A stretch of 33,434 nt of DNA from Candidatus Latescibacterota bacterium (GCA_016927495.1 JAFGMP010000167.1:1-33434), one strand, 5' to 3'; shown: positions 16,605-25,272, numbered from the stretch's first letter. Numbers and translations: made by a program. The notes: generated by a model not told the origin, from the sequence alone.

Positions 16605-17885
16605 TTATTTCTTAGCTGCGGCTTTCATATCGATGAAAGCTTTTGGATTCTCCATTACGGTTAAAATATAGATGACCGCTGCAACCATCATGACCATTAC
16701 AATGGTGAATGTACTGTTGTAATTCAAAATTTTCATATCCATTAACTGTCCAAGTATAATAGGAAGAGGAACAACCAGCAAATTTACACCTACATTGGTC
16801 ACTGCCACATAGGTTGATTTATCAATGGTAGGGCAGCACAACAGGCACATATTGCTGTATCCGACATTATCCGATACCTGTGCCAAACCGGTTATAACAA
16901 ACGCAGCCAGTACCACATAAGGACTCACATCCGGCAGAAGCCATGCCATAAGCGTGTAAATTATAGCAATGAGATGGGAGGTCAAAAGCATTTGTTTTGG
17001 ACCATAAATATCAGCAATACGAGTAATAGTAAAACCGCCGATGAAAAGCCCGATACCATGGAGCGAGGTAAACAAGCCGGCTTTTGCCTGATCAAACCCA
17101 CGTTCACTCATTAAATAAGCGAGCATGAAGGCAAGCATAACATAATGGCCGCTCATGAGCCATTTGCCGATGAGGAATTTTCTCAGTGTCTTGTCGGTTT
17201 TTACAACATTGAGACATTTTCCGATATAAGCGCCGAAAGAAGGTTCACTCTCGATTTTGTCACCTTCAGGTTCGTTCAGGCTTAAAAGAATGAGTGAGAT
17301 AAGCAGGGATATTACGAACGTTGCAATAAAGATTATGGCATAGTTTGTGGGCGCCGGGTAAGTGGTGCTTATTTTTGTGGCAACCGGGCCTGCAAGAGCA
17401 ATTCCACCGAACTGAATTGCAAACAAAATTCCCAAGAGCTGACCAAGTCTGTCACTGGGAATAATTTTAAACAACAGCGAAAATTGTCCGGGTATAAACA
17501 TGCCGGTAAGAGAACAGGCCCATATGAATAAAATAAGAAAAAGCCAGATTGATAGCGTTTGATTTGCAGCATTCGTCATGAGTATGTATATACCGAGGAT
17601 AAGCCATGCAAAACTTGACAAAATGAGAACTTTTGCCATAAATTTCTTTTTAATCGTTTGCGTTTCGGTAGCATATGCAGCCCATACCTGAGGTACTGCA
17701 AATCCGGCCCAAAAGATTGCCGTCACCAATCCGATCTGCATCGAACTTGCTTTCAGGAATGTCAAAAATGCAATTGGTATACCGATAAAATAAGTCAGTC
17801 CGCCCCAGACGGATCCGCCAAATCCGTTACCGAACCCAAATACGTCGAATTTATAATACTCTTTTAAACTTTGGCCGTTAGCCAT
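16605..17885 (-). CDS. Major facilitator superfamily transporter
   Basis: A 426-residue integral membrane protein with about twelve predicted helices in two halves, split by a polar loop near residue 205-225 (NEPEGDKIESEPSFG). MFS features include a TM1 start rich in glycine (FGNGFGGSVWGGLTYF) and the loop IADIYGPKQM between TM8 and TM9, a degenerate form of the MFS loop motif. The substrate is unknown; sugar or drug efflux branches are possible. It has a good ribosome-binding site (GGGAGGAAATGAG) and a long leader of about 180 bases from the promoter at 18073-18102. The adjacent AGE-type enzyme upstream, in the same direction, may process the transported sugar, though the two have separate promoters. 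Confidence 0.82.
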   Translation of the reverse strand: MANGQSLKEYYKFDVFGFGNGFGGSVWGGLTYFIGIPIAFLTFLKASSMQIGLVTAIFWAGFAVPQVWAAYATETQTIKKKFMAKVLILSSFAWLILGIYILMTNAANQTLSIWLFLILFIWACSLTGMFIPGQFSLLFKIIPSDRLGQLLGILFAIQFGGIALAGPVATKISTTYPAPTNYAIIFIATFVISLLISLILLSLNEPEGDKIESEPSFGAYIGKCLNVVKTDKTLRKFLIGKWLMSGHYVMLAFMLAYLMSERGFDQAKAGLFTSLHGIGLFIGGFTITRIADIYGPKQMLLTSHLIAIIYTLMAWLLPDVSPYVVLAAFVITGLAQVSDNVGYSNMCLLCCPTIDKSTYVAVTNVGVNLLVVPLPIILGQLMDMKILNYNSTFTIVMVMMVAAVIYILTVMENPKAFIDMKAAAKK

Positions 17886-18072
17886 CTCATTTCCTCCCTG
17901 TGTTGTATTACAATATTAAAATAGTTATGTCTTTTCTCGATTTTATACCTCCTTTGAATACTGTTTGTTTTTAAGAAATTTTTATCATAATGATTCAAAA
18001 TCAATTCAATAAATAAATGAGTTATATATGATATTTAGTTTTATTTCGGCAGGATGAAATCTCTTTAACTTG

Positions 18073-18102
18073 TATATAAAGTAAATAATAAAGTACTGTC
18101 AA
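18073..18102 (-). promoter_or_regulatory. Sigma70-like promoter of the MFS gene
   Basis: On the minus strand a perfect TTGACA (18102-18097) is followed after 17-18 bases by TTATAT/TATATA (18079-18073). It lies in the intergenic region after the AGE gene and gives a 5' leader of roughly 180 bases. The leader contains AAAGGAGG at 17955-17948, not followed by a standard start codon. Confidence 0.6.
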
Positions 18103-18147
18103 GAGCAATTGTCAGGATGTTTTTGTTTTTTTTATAATTATTGAGTT

Positions 18148-19449
18148 TCAACCGGCAAGAAAATCGGATACTTTCCCGTTACGTTCTATCATACGGTCGA
18201 GTATTTCAATGCAGCAGAACAACCGGCGGGGGTGATGCAGGAGGCCGGTACGGCTGAATAGTTCGGGTTTTTTGTAAGCATGGGTGAAAATTTTGTCGAA
18301 CCAGTAAATCGCCCATGGCGCTTGAGTATGCTCGATTGCAAGCAGTGCAAAAACCATAGCGTCATCCAGCCGTCCCCAACTTGGAGAATCACTGGAATCC
18401 GCAATATTCTGTTCGGGATAATCCAGACCTATCAAACCGCCGTCTTCGCCTTCTCTCCAGCACTTTTCAAAAGTCAATCTGCCCATTTCAAGAGCTTCCA
18501 TAAACATTTTTTGATTGCCGAGCCTTAATGCCTCGTCCATACACATCCATGCAGACTGTATGCTGTGCCAGCTCGATATATTTCTCAGATCACGGCCTGC
18601 TTCCGGTCTGTACGGCATAAAAGAATCGTCAAGATACTCAAAAAATACACCGTACTCCTGACAAAAATGACGTTCCATTATGTTTCTGACACACATTCTC
18701 GCCATCATTTCAACCCCATAGTCCTGTGTAACTCGTGCAAGAGGGGTAAGAGCGCTGAGAAAATGCTGCCATGTCCCCAGGATTTTCGTTCCCGGTTCAT
18801 ATCCCTCCTTATGAGCTTGCAGATGCTGGTATTCGGGCGATACAATCCGTTCGTTGATACCGTGCGCCGTTTCGATTGCTATATCGAGCAGATTGGTTTC
18901 TCCGGTTGCCTTATAATACTCTGTAAATCCCAATATAACATACATATCGCCGTAAATGTCGTACGGGCCCTCGATGACTGTTTTGCCGTCACGGCTTATT
19001 TTCGATATCCAGTATCCTGTGCTTTTTTCACGGCAATAGTTAAGTATAAAATCTCTACACAAACGTGAGGCCTTAAGATGCCGTTCCCGCTGCCCGAAAT
19101 GATTGTAAATATAGGAAAAAACCCACAATCCGCGGCCCATATAGTACATTTGTTTTTCATCCGTCGTGAAATTACCGTTCTCATCCCATCTCGGGATAAA
19201 TCCCCCATACACCCAGTCTATTCCGCCGGTATCCCATAGGGCAATATATTCTTCTTCAAGCTCCCTGTTATGGAAATCCCGCAGCTCTGCCAGTGTACGG
19301 CCACCAATTTCCGACACGGTTGTTTGGCACGTTTTCGATGTTCCGTAGTTATTATCGTTACTATCCTGACCCATCGCAAGAACTTTACAGGCGGCAGAAA
19401 ACATACCTAAACAGGACAATGCTTGTGATAAAAAAAGCCTGCGAATCAT
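18148..19449 (-). CDS. Exported AGE-family (N-acylglucosamine 2-epimerase-like) enzyme
   Basis: A 433-residue (alpha/alpha)6-barrel protein of the AGE / cellobiose 2-epimerase type. The N-terminus MIRRLFLSQALSCLGMFSAA carries Arg-Arg followed by a hydrophobic stretch, so it is probably exported, possibly by Tat. Family features are WDTGGIDWVYGGFIPRWDENG (about 72-92), QMYYMGRGLWVFSYIYN (about 100-116), YDIYGDMYVILGF (about 163-175) and SSWHSIQSAWM with His295 (one of the conserved catalytic-type histidines). AGE enzymes interconvert sugar C2 epimers or isomerise mannose/glucose; exported members may act on oligosaccharides. The frame is open to 19533, but the ATG at 19449 gives a sensible signal. 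The ribosome-binding site is weak. Substrate unknown. Confidence 0.8.
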   Translation of the reverse strand: MIRRLFLSQALSCLGMFSAACKVLAMGQDSNDNNYGTSKTCQTTVSEIGGRTLAELRDFHNRELEEEYIALWDTGGIDWVYGGFIPRWDENGNFTTDEKQMYYMGRGLWVFSYIYNHFGQRERHLKASRLCRDFILNYCREKSTGYWISKISRDGKTVIEGPYDIYGDMYVILGFTEYYKATGETNLLDIAIETAHGINERIVSPEYQHLQAHKEGYEPGTKILGTWQHFLSALTPLARVTQDYGVEMMARMCVRNIMERHFCQEYGVFFEYLDDSFMPYRPEAGRDLRNISSWHSIQSAWMCMDEALRLGNQKMFMEALEMGRLTFEKCWREGEDGGLIGLDYPEQNIADSSDSPSWGRLDDAMVFALLAIEHTQAPWAIYWFDKIFTHAYKKPELFSRTGLLHHPRRLFCCIEILDRMIERNGKVSDFLAG

Positions 19450-19515
19450 AATGGTATCCGTTAAGATATTATCGTTATGATTTAATGGTGAGTTACAATA
19501 AAAACATGATGATAG

Positions 19516-19544
19516 ATGATAATTGATCAGCAAAATAATATCAA
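19516..19544 (-). promoter_or_regulatory. Possible promoter of the AGE gene
   Basis: On the minus strand TTGATA (19544-19539), 17 bases, TATCAT (19521-19516). The match is moderate. It lies about 65 bases upstream of the AGE start codon. Confidence 0.45.
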
Positions 19545-19663
19545 GGAAATATAGGTTATAAAATAAATGTTATAAAAGTATTGATCGACCTGAAGTATAT
19601 ATCGACCTTTAACTATGATGGGATATGCATAATCATCGCGCTCTTTGCAAACTATGATAATCG

Positions 19664-19693
19664 AGCAGAGGCACAAAATTATGTGCCTCTGCT
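19664..19693. repeat. Perfect 12-bp inverted repeat (hairpin)
   Basis: AGCAGAGGCACA (19664-19675), loop AAATTA, TGTGCCTCTGCT (19682-19693). Very stable stem, but no T-tract on either strand. It could end transcription from the hydrogenase operon by another mechanism or stabilise a 3' end. Confidence 0.6.
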
Positions 19694-19807
19694 TCGGAGA
19701 ATTCTTTTGATTATAATGCGAACATGTCAAATGTTGTTATGGAATAATATGTTTACAGTAGAATCAGGAATAGTATATATTTTTAATAATCGGCACCATA
19801 AACTCAA

Positions 19808-19880
19808 CCCGTTTCCCTTCTTTATCACCCTTTTTATATGATTACTTCCAGGGGGGTGGGTGACAAAAGAAGGGATCGGG
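19808..19880. repeat. Long imperfect inverted repeat after the hydrogenase operon
   Basis: CCCG plus CCCTTCTTTATCACCC (19808-19830) can pair with GGGTGACAAAAGAAGGG plus CGGG (19858-19880). The arms are about 23 bases with a few mismatches and a 27-base central segment. It begins 45 bases after the stop codon of the last gene of the operon. Likely a 3'-end structure or a dispersed repeat. Confidence 0.55.
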
Positions 19881-19924
19881 ATTGAACTGATGCTTCAGGA
19901 GTGGAGGAATGTTAGTAAATTGTT

Positions 19925-21043
19925 TTATTTTTTAAGAATCACGGTAAAAGTACTGCCGACATCCGGTTTACTTGAAACCGATACCTCACCATAATAAAGC
20001 TGCGCAAGTTTTTTTACTATGGAAAGTCCGAGACCGCTGCCAAGAATATTACGGGTTTTCTGATTTTTAATTCTCACAAAATCATTAAATAATTTCCCCG
20101 CTTCTTCGTCGGTCATACCGATTCCCGTGTCTGTCACTACGATTGTAATCTTTTCTTCATCGTGAGATATGGTAACATCTACTTTACCGTTATCTCTGTT
20201 GTATTTCACTGCATTCGATATAAGATTATTGAGTATTATTTCAAGTTCTCCGCGGTCTGCATCCATAGTCACCGATGCGTCAGAGTGAATATCTATGGTG
20301 ATGTTTCTGCTCTCTGCGGAAGGCAGCACTGTTTCACGTGCGGATTCGGCGACAGCATTTACATCGACTTCGGAAAGTTCCCGCTGTTTTTCTCCGGATT
20401 CGATACGTGTCATGTCCAAAAGATCGATGATTAACTTTCGCATCCCGTCAAGCCGAATTGCACTTCGATCTATTATCTGTTCATAGGAAGCGATGTCATC
20501 ACCTGCGGTATGGCTTTTCATAATCTGCAGATAGCCTTCGATTGCAGCCAGCGGTGCTTTTAGTTCATGTGCCAGGACAGATATGAACTGGAAGCGAACC
20601 TTGCGTTTCTCTTCGGCAAGCCTTTTTGCCTGCTTCGACAGGATTATGCGGCCTGAAGCCTTGCGGATTATATGTTTCAGTTCGTCGGGTGTAAACGGCT
20701 TCGGAAGGAAATCATACGCGCCCCGTTTCGTTGCCGTAACGGCAGTTTCAAGCGACGCATAAGCGGTAATCATGATAGTCAGGATTTCCATGTTCCTGGT
20801 TTTGATTTGTTCAAGTACATCGAGGCCGCTTATTCCCGGCAATTTATAATCCAGCAACAGAATATGCGGAGTGGCTGCGTCGATTTTTTTCAGCGCTTCT
20901 TCACCGGTCGATGCATCATCGACGGTAAAACCGACTTCCCCTTCAACTTCGGGAAGGCGAACCACAAAATCTCTCAGCGCGCGTGTAACTGCCATACGCA
21001 TGCCCGGTTCATCGTCCGTAATCAGAATTCTGAGCGTTTCCAT
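19925..21043 (-). CDS. Receiver-histidine kinase hybrid (receiver first)
   Basis: A 372-residue cytoplasmic protein. Residues 1-125 are a receiver (ILITDDEPGMR; phospho-acceptor Asp65 in LLLDYKLPG; Thr93 in IMITAYAS; Lys115 in FLPKPF). Residues 148-215 are a HisKA dimer domain with His159 in VLAHELKAPLAAIEGYL. Residues 250-372 are the ATPase domain, with the N-box LNNLISNAVKYN, G1 VTDTGIGM and G2 GSGLGLSIVKK. There is no membrane span and no sensor domain besides the receiver, so the kinase is probably controlled by phosphorylation of its own receiver. It is five bases from the preceding receiver gene, and its ribosome-binding site GAAGGGATAAGG lies at the end of that gene, so expression is coupled. 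It is the last gene of the hydrogenase operon. Confidence 0.9.
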   Translation of the reverse strand: METLRILITDDEPGMRMAVTRALRDFVVRLPEVEGEVGFTVDDASTGEEALKKIDAATPHILLLDYKLPGISGLDVLEQIKTRNMEILTIMITAYASLETAVTATKRGAYDFLPKPFTPDELKHIIRKASGRIILSKQAKRLAEEKRKVRFQFISVLAHELKAPLAAIEGYLQIMKSHTAGDDIASYEQIIDRSAIRLDGMRKLIIDLLDMTRIESGEKQRELSEVDVNAVAESARETVLPSAESRNITIDIHSDASVTMDADRGELEIILNNLISNAVKYNRDNGKVDVTISHDEEKITIVVTDTGIGMTDEEAGKLFNDFVRIKNQKTRNILGSGLGLSIVKKLAQLYYGEVSVSSKPDVGSTFTVILKK

Positions 21044-21048
21044 CGCCC

Positions 21049-21450
21049 TTATCCCTTCAGTAATCGTTTGATTTCATGCTGAAGCTGCTCGAATCGAATC
21101 GGCTTGGCAAGAACCACATCGGCTTTTAGCCAACTGTGACTGCCGTCTTCCGTTCTATCAAACTCGATACCCGTTTCACGGGTTACCGCCGTAACCATGA
21201 TAACCGGAATCGAAGAATCGATTTTTTTTATGTGATAACTGAGCGTAAATCCGGCATCCATATGCTCCATCATTAAATCGACAATCGCACAATCCGGCCG
21301 GACTTCTTTAAGTCGTTTCTCTGCCTGTTCGAGACTTTCCGCTGAAATAACTTCAAAGCCTGCCGCTTCAAGCTGCATTTTAAGTTGAAGCAACAGGTCG
21401 ATATCATCGTCGACAATCAGAATTTTTTTCACTGCGTCGGATTTTTCCAT
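21049..21450 (-). CDS. Stand-alone response-regulator receiver
   Basis: A 133-residue single-domain receiver. Landmarks: acidic pocket ILIVDDDID, phospho-acceptor in CAIVDLMM (Asp58), threonine in IMVTAVTRE, lysine in VVLAKPIRF. A somewhat unusual insertion after the switch threonine (ETGIEFDRTEDGSHSWLKAD) lengthens the beta4-alpha4 region. There is no DNA-binding or enzyme domain, so it should act by protein contact or as a phosphorelay shuttle. It lies between the hydrogenase-kinase fusion and the receiver-kinase, a logical intermediate between them. The ATG at 21450 with AAGGT upstream is preferred over a GTG two codons earlier. Confidence 0.9.
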   Translation of the reverse strand: MEKSDAVKKILIVDDDIDLLLQLKMQLEAAGFEVISAESLEQAEKRLKEVRPDCAIVDLMMEHMDAGFTLSYHIKKIDSSIPVIMVTAVTRETGIEFDRTEDGSHSWLKADVVLAKPIRFEQLQHEIKRLLKG

Positions 21451-21509
21451 TTTCACCTTACCTTTATTTTGTATACATGCGTTTTTATCTGTGTAAAAAT
21501 GATCTCAAT

Positions 21510-23507
21510 TTATGTTTCTTTACCTTTTCGGGGCAATGTTACCGTAAAAGTCGTTCCGGTCTGCCCTTTTGCCGGATCTGTATTGGATTCAACCTTAATG
21601 TCACCGTAATGCATTTTCACAATTCCGTACGTGACCGAAAGACCGAGGCCTGTTCCCTTGCCTAACTGTTTTGTTGTGTAAAACGGCTCGAAAATTTTGC
21701 CGATGTTTTCTTTGGGTATGCCGATACCGGTGTCGGTGACGATAAAATTAATAAATGATTCGTCGCCCCGTGTTTTTATCGTTAAGCTGCCCCCGTCAGG
21801 CATCGCCGCATATGAATTGGTAATCAGATTTGTCAGAATCTGAATGACCTGATCACGGTCCAGTTCGGCAATAGGATTTTCAAGTTCTTTTTCGATAATA
21901 ATTTTCACATTCTCAGGAGCAGGGACGGTGATCAGGCTCCGTTCAACCAACTCATGAATATCGGTCGGTTCAAGCGTTACTTTATTTTCCCTGGCGAATC
22001 CGAGAAGCCCGGCTACAATTTTCTTGCACCGGTCGGCCTGTTCCGCAATCAAATCCAGATCGTCGTGGAGCCTGACATCGCATCCATATTCGTCTTTAAG
22101 GAGATGAGCGTACATCAGTACAACACCTAGCGGATTGTTGACTTCATGAGCTATGCCGGCCGCCAGTTGCCCCATGCTTGCAAGCTTTTCGGAGTGCATG
22201 AGCGCTTCCTGTGTTTCTGCAAGCTGCTCGTTTGATATTCCGAGTTCCTTGATGGTTCTGTTGAGTTGGTCGATTGTATAGGGCAGACACATTTCGCTTT
22301 CCGCGAGGCCTTTATAGATGGCAATAGCATGTTCACGGCATGTTACATACCCACATGCGCCACAGTTAAGCTCGTCGCAAGAAGAGAATTTACCCATTTG
22401 CTCAAGAATCTTTTTCAATTCCTCTTTATTGGGGACCGGTATCCGCTGATCGTTCGGAGCATAGGGTCGCGTCAGATCGAGGTCGGTGAAATTCGCCATT
22501 TCTGCAAGCCATTTCTGGTGATCACGTTTACTTATGTATTCCCTTACATAACGGCTTACCTGCGAGCGGCGATAAAATTGAGGTGTGCCCGAACTGATTC
22601 CGGGTCCCATGATACAACCGTTGCAACATAGTACTTCAAGAAGCCCTGCATCGAGATCGCCCGATTCGAATTCTTTTATGGCATCTACAAAATTCTCACG
22701 CCCGTCTGCAGCGACGATATCGCCTGCCATAAGATTTTCAGGTATATTTGCAGCCTGAAGTAGTCCGCGGCTTATGGAAAAAAGCGATCCCAGGCCTGCA
22801 TGCGGGGGATCAAAATCGCCTGGTTCGACAGATTCAGGTGTTATGTCTGCGTCCGAAAACATCGACCTAAGTTCTATGAATGTGATCGTCGCATCGATTT
22901 CACCGGGCAGATGACGGCTTGCCGCCTCCTGTTTTTTAGCGATACACGGGCCAATAAATACAATTTTCAGATCTTTTGAATGAATGCTTCTAAGCGCACG
23001 AGCAACAGCAATCATAGGCGAAACGATCGGGCTGAGAGAACCGACAAGCTCGGGGTGATATTTTTCAACAAAGGTTATGAGTGCCGGGCAGGTGGTGGCA
23101 ATATATCGTTTGCCGTCGTTTTCCTTCATGAGCTTTCTGTAACGGTCGGCGACAAGATCTGCGCCGAAAGCCACTTCATTCACCATTGAAAAACCAAGCT
23201 TTTTCAGCATTCCCACTAACTGTTTCGGTCTTATATTTTCGAATTCGGCAGGAAAACTTGGTGCAATACATGCAGAGATATTTTCACCGGAATCAAGCAA
23301 GGCTTTCACCTGATCGACCGTGCTGATTACCTGTTTCGCTCCCTGACTGCAGACTTTCACGCAATTGCCGCAGTTAATGCAACGCTCCCCAATAATCTCT
23401 GCCTGACCGTCTACAATCCGTATAGCTTTAGCAGGGCATTCACGTACGCAGGTATAACAAACCCTGCATTTCTCTTTAACAGTCCTCACAAACGATTTAT
23501 TGATCAT
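21510..23507 (-). CDS. Sensory [FeFe]-hydrogenase-like domain fused to histidine kinase
   Basis: A 665-residue soluble fusion. Residues 10-56 hold two [4Fe-4S] ferredoxin clusters (Cys14/17/20/24 and 43/46/49/53). Residues 75-320 are the hydrogenase H-cluster domain: L1 TTCPALITF (Cys140), L2 IGPCIAKKQEA (Cys188), L3 EVLCCNGCIMGPG (Cys294/295 and Cys298). Residues 377-410 form a further Fe-S motif (SSCDELNCGACGYVTC, then MC). A linker leads to HisKA with His454 (GIAHEVNNPLGVV) and the ATPase domain (LTNLITNSYAAM, TDTGIGIP, GKGTGLGLS). It probably senses H2 or redox state and passes phosphate to the following receivers. In L1 the cysteine that relays protons in catalytic enzymes appears to be threonine. 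The gene lies 17 bases after hydA. Confidence 0.88.
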   Translation of the reverse strand: MINKSFVRTVKEKCRVCYTCVRECPAKAIRIVDGQAEIIGERCINCGNCVKVCSQGAKQVISTVDQVKALLDSGENISACIAPSFPAEFENIRPKQLVGMLKKLGFSMVNEVAFGADLVADRYRKLMKENDGKRYIATTCPALITFVEKYHPELVGSLSPIVSPMIAVARALRSIHSKDLKIVFIGPCIAKKQEAASRHLPGEIDATITFIELRSMFSDADITPESVEPGDFDPPHAGLGSLFSISRGLLQAANIPENLMAGDIVAADGRENFVDAIKEFESGDLDAGLLEVLCCNGCIMGPGISSGTPQFYRRSQVSRYVREYISKRDHQKWLAEMANFTDLDLTRPYAPNDQRIPVPNKEELKKILEQMGKFSSCDELNCGACGYVTCREHAIAIYKGLAESEMCLPYTIDQLNRTIKELGISNEQLAETQEALMHSEKLASMGQLAAGIAHEVNNPLGVVLMYAHLLKDEYGCDVRLHDDLDLIAEQADRCKKIVAGLLGFARENKVTLEPTDIHELVERSLITVPAPENVKIIIEKELENPIAELDRDQVIQILTNLITNSYAAMPDGGSLTIKTRGDESFINFIVTDTGIGIPKENIGKIFEPFYTTKQLGKGTGLGLSVTYGIVKMHYGDIKVESNTDPAKGQTGTTFTVTLPRKGKET

Positions 23508-23524
23508 ATTGTCATTGCTTTCGT

Positions 23525-25249
23525 TTAAAGAAGCACTTCTTCTCTCTTCACATATTTCGTATGCAGGAGGTGATGACTTTTTTCACCCAGCGGTTTCCCG
23601 AGAAACTCATCATAAAGCCGTTGAACTTCAGTATTTTTGTGGGAAAAATGAACACGCTCGTCACGGTCGATGCTGTATAGTTTCTGCATTCGCTGTCTGA
23701 TTGCTTTAATGTCCGTCGAATGAGGCTGGCCGCCGCCGGCTATACATCCTCCGGGGCAGGTCATGACTTCAATAAAATGAATATCGGAACGTCCCATACG
23801 GATTTCTTCAAGAAGTTGCCGTGCATTATCAAGCCCGCTCACAACCGCGAAACCGAACTCGGTATCGCCTATGGTTAAATGAACTTCCTTATGTCCTTTA
23901 AGACCTCGTACATCCTGAATTTTATAATCATCCATATCGCTGCCGGTTATAAGATAATATGCGGTTCGCAGCGCGGCTTCCATTACGCCACCGGTAGCGC
24001 CGAACAATTTACCAGCGGTACTGCGCATACCGAACGGACTGTCTGCCGTATCAGGTTCAAGCGAATTAAGGTCGATGCCCCTCATACGTAATATTTTCGC
24101 CATTTCACGGGTTGTAAGTACCGCATCAACATCGGCCACATTATCGTGAATCATTTCCGGCCTGTCGCCCTCGAATTTCTTGGCTGTGCAGGGCATGACC
24201 GAAACACTGTAAATCTTGTCAGGACTAATGCCTTCCCTTTGAGCAAAAAAATGTTTGATAAGAGCGCCAAGCATTTGCTGCGGACTCTTACAACTCGATA
24301 TATTATCAATAAAATCAGGATAGAACTGTTCTACATATTTAATCCAGCCCGGAGAACAACTGGTCATCATCGGCAATTTGCCACCGTTAGTTATACGTTG
24401 GACAAGCTCCGAGGCTTCCTCCATAATGGTAAGGTCGGCGGAAAACGATGTATCGAATACTCTGTCGAAACCGAGTTGCCTGAAAGCGGCCACCATGATA
24501 CCGGCTATGTCTTTACCCGGTTTTGTGCCGAATTCCTCTGCAAGCGTTACCGAAATACTTGGGGCATGCTGCACAACGACGACCTTTTCAGGATCATCGA
24601 GGGCATCGAGTACATCGTTAATTCGTGAACGCTCCGTTAAAGCGCCGGTCGGGCAGACCATGATACACTGGCCGCAATTAATACAACTCGATACATTCAA
24701 ACCTTCACCAAAAGCCGTCTCAACACTGCTCGTGCTTCCCCTGCCTGCAAAATCGATTGCGGACACACCCTGAACTTCCTCACATACACGGACACACCTG
24801 CCGCAAAGGATACACTTCGAGGGGTCGCGAACTATTGAAAGGCTCGATGTATCCAATGGATAAACAGCAGTGGTACCTTTAAACCGGTGCTGTGTTATCC
24901 CGAACTCTTCCGACAGGTTCTGTAATTCGCAATTACCGCTTCGACTGCAATAAAGGCAATCGTTCGGGTGATTGGCAAGCAGTAATTCGATGATTGTTTT
25001 ACGGGCTTTCACCACACGGGGAGAATGTGTTTTTATTTTCATACCATCGGCGACCGGAAATGCACAGCTTGGTATCAGATTTCTCTGGCCTTCAACTTCC
25101 ACTACACACATGCGGCACGCGCCTGATGGAAAGAGGTTTTCCATAAAACAGAGTGTGGGAACCCGAATTCCGGCTCTGTTGAGAGCGGAAAGGATCATCT
25201 CACCTTCTCTGGCTTGAACGGGTTTATTGTTAACTTCAATCTGTATCAT
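23525..25249 (-). CDS. hydA: [FeFe]-hydrogenase catalytic subunit HydA
   Basis: A 574-residue subunit of an NAD-linked trimeric hydrogenase. Domains in order: [2Fe-2S] ferredoxin (Cys34, 45, 48, 62), His-Cys3 [4Fe-4S] (His94, Cys98, 101, 107), two [4Fe-4S] clusters (Cys146/149/152/156; 189/192/195/199), then the H-cluster domain. Its motifs are L1 MTSCSPGW (Cys298), L2 VMPCTAKKFE (Cys354) and L3 EVMTCPGGCIAGGGQP (Cys498, Cys502), followed by the small-subunit-like tail SHHLLHTKYVKR. It makes or consumes H2; with HydB and HydC, electrons come from NADH and, in known homologues, reduced ferredoxin. L1 has serine at the position that is the second cysteine (TSCCP) in classical enzymes. AAGGATGGTG precedes the ATG. 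Confidence 0.95.
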   Translation of the reverse strand: MIQIEVNNKPVQAREGEMILSALNRAGIRVPTLCFMENLFPSGACRMCVVEVEGQRNLIPSCAFPVADGMKIKTHSPRVVKARKTIIELLLANHPNDCLYCSRSGNCELQNLSEEFGITQHRFKGTTAVYPLDTSSLSIVRDPSKCILCGRCVRVCEEVQGVSAIDFAGRGSTSSVETAFGEGLNVSSCINCGQCIMVCPTGALTERSRINDVLDALDDPEKVVVVQHAPSISVTLAEEFGTKPGKDIAGIMVAAFRQLGFDRVFDTSFSADLTIMEEASELVQRITNGGKLPMMTSCSPGWIKYVEQFYPDFIDNISSCKSPQQMLGALIKHFFAQREGISPDKIYSVSVMPCTAKKFEGDRPEMIHDNVADVDAVLTTREMAKILRMRGIDLNSLEPDTADSPFGMRSTAGKLFGATGGVMEAALRTAYYLITGSDMDDYKIQDVRGLKGHKEVHLTIGDTEFGFAVVSGLDNARQLLEEIRMGRSDIHFIEVMTCPGGCIAGGGQPHSTDIKAIRQRMQKLYSIDRDERVHFSHKNTEVQRLYDEFLGKPLGEKSHHLLHTKYVKREEVLL

Positions 25250-25272
25250 GACACCATCCTTAATTGGTTTAT

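Larger units (their letters stand above)
19450..19924. other. Intergenic region with two inverted repeats, no gene
   Basis: About 475 bases between the AGE gene start and the stop of the hydrogenase-associated receiver-kinase. It holds a promoter for the AGE gene (19516-19544), a perfect 12-bp hairpin (19664-19693) and a longer imperfect inverted repeat (19808-19880). An 86-codon open frame at 19581-19841 runs across the hairpin and is not protein-like. Confidence 0.6.

Noticed and set aside
19581-19841. 86-codon plus-strand frame between the AGE gene and the hydrogenase operon
   Set aside because: It crosses the perfect hairpin at 19664-19693, has no ribosome-binding site, and its sequence is hydrophobic low-complexity.
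24146-24628. 160-codon open frame antisense to hydA
   Set aside because: Shadow of the hydA coding sequence on the other strand.
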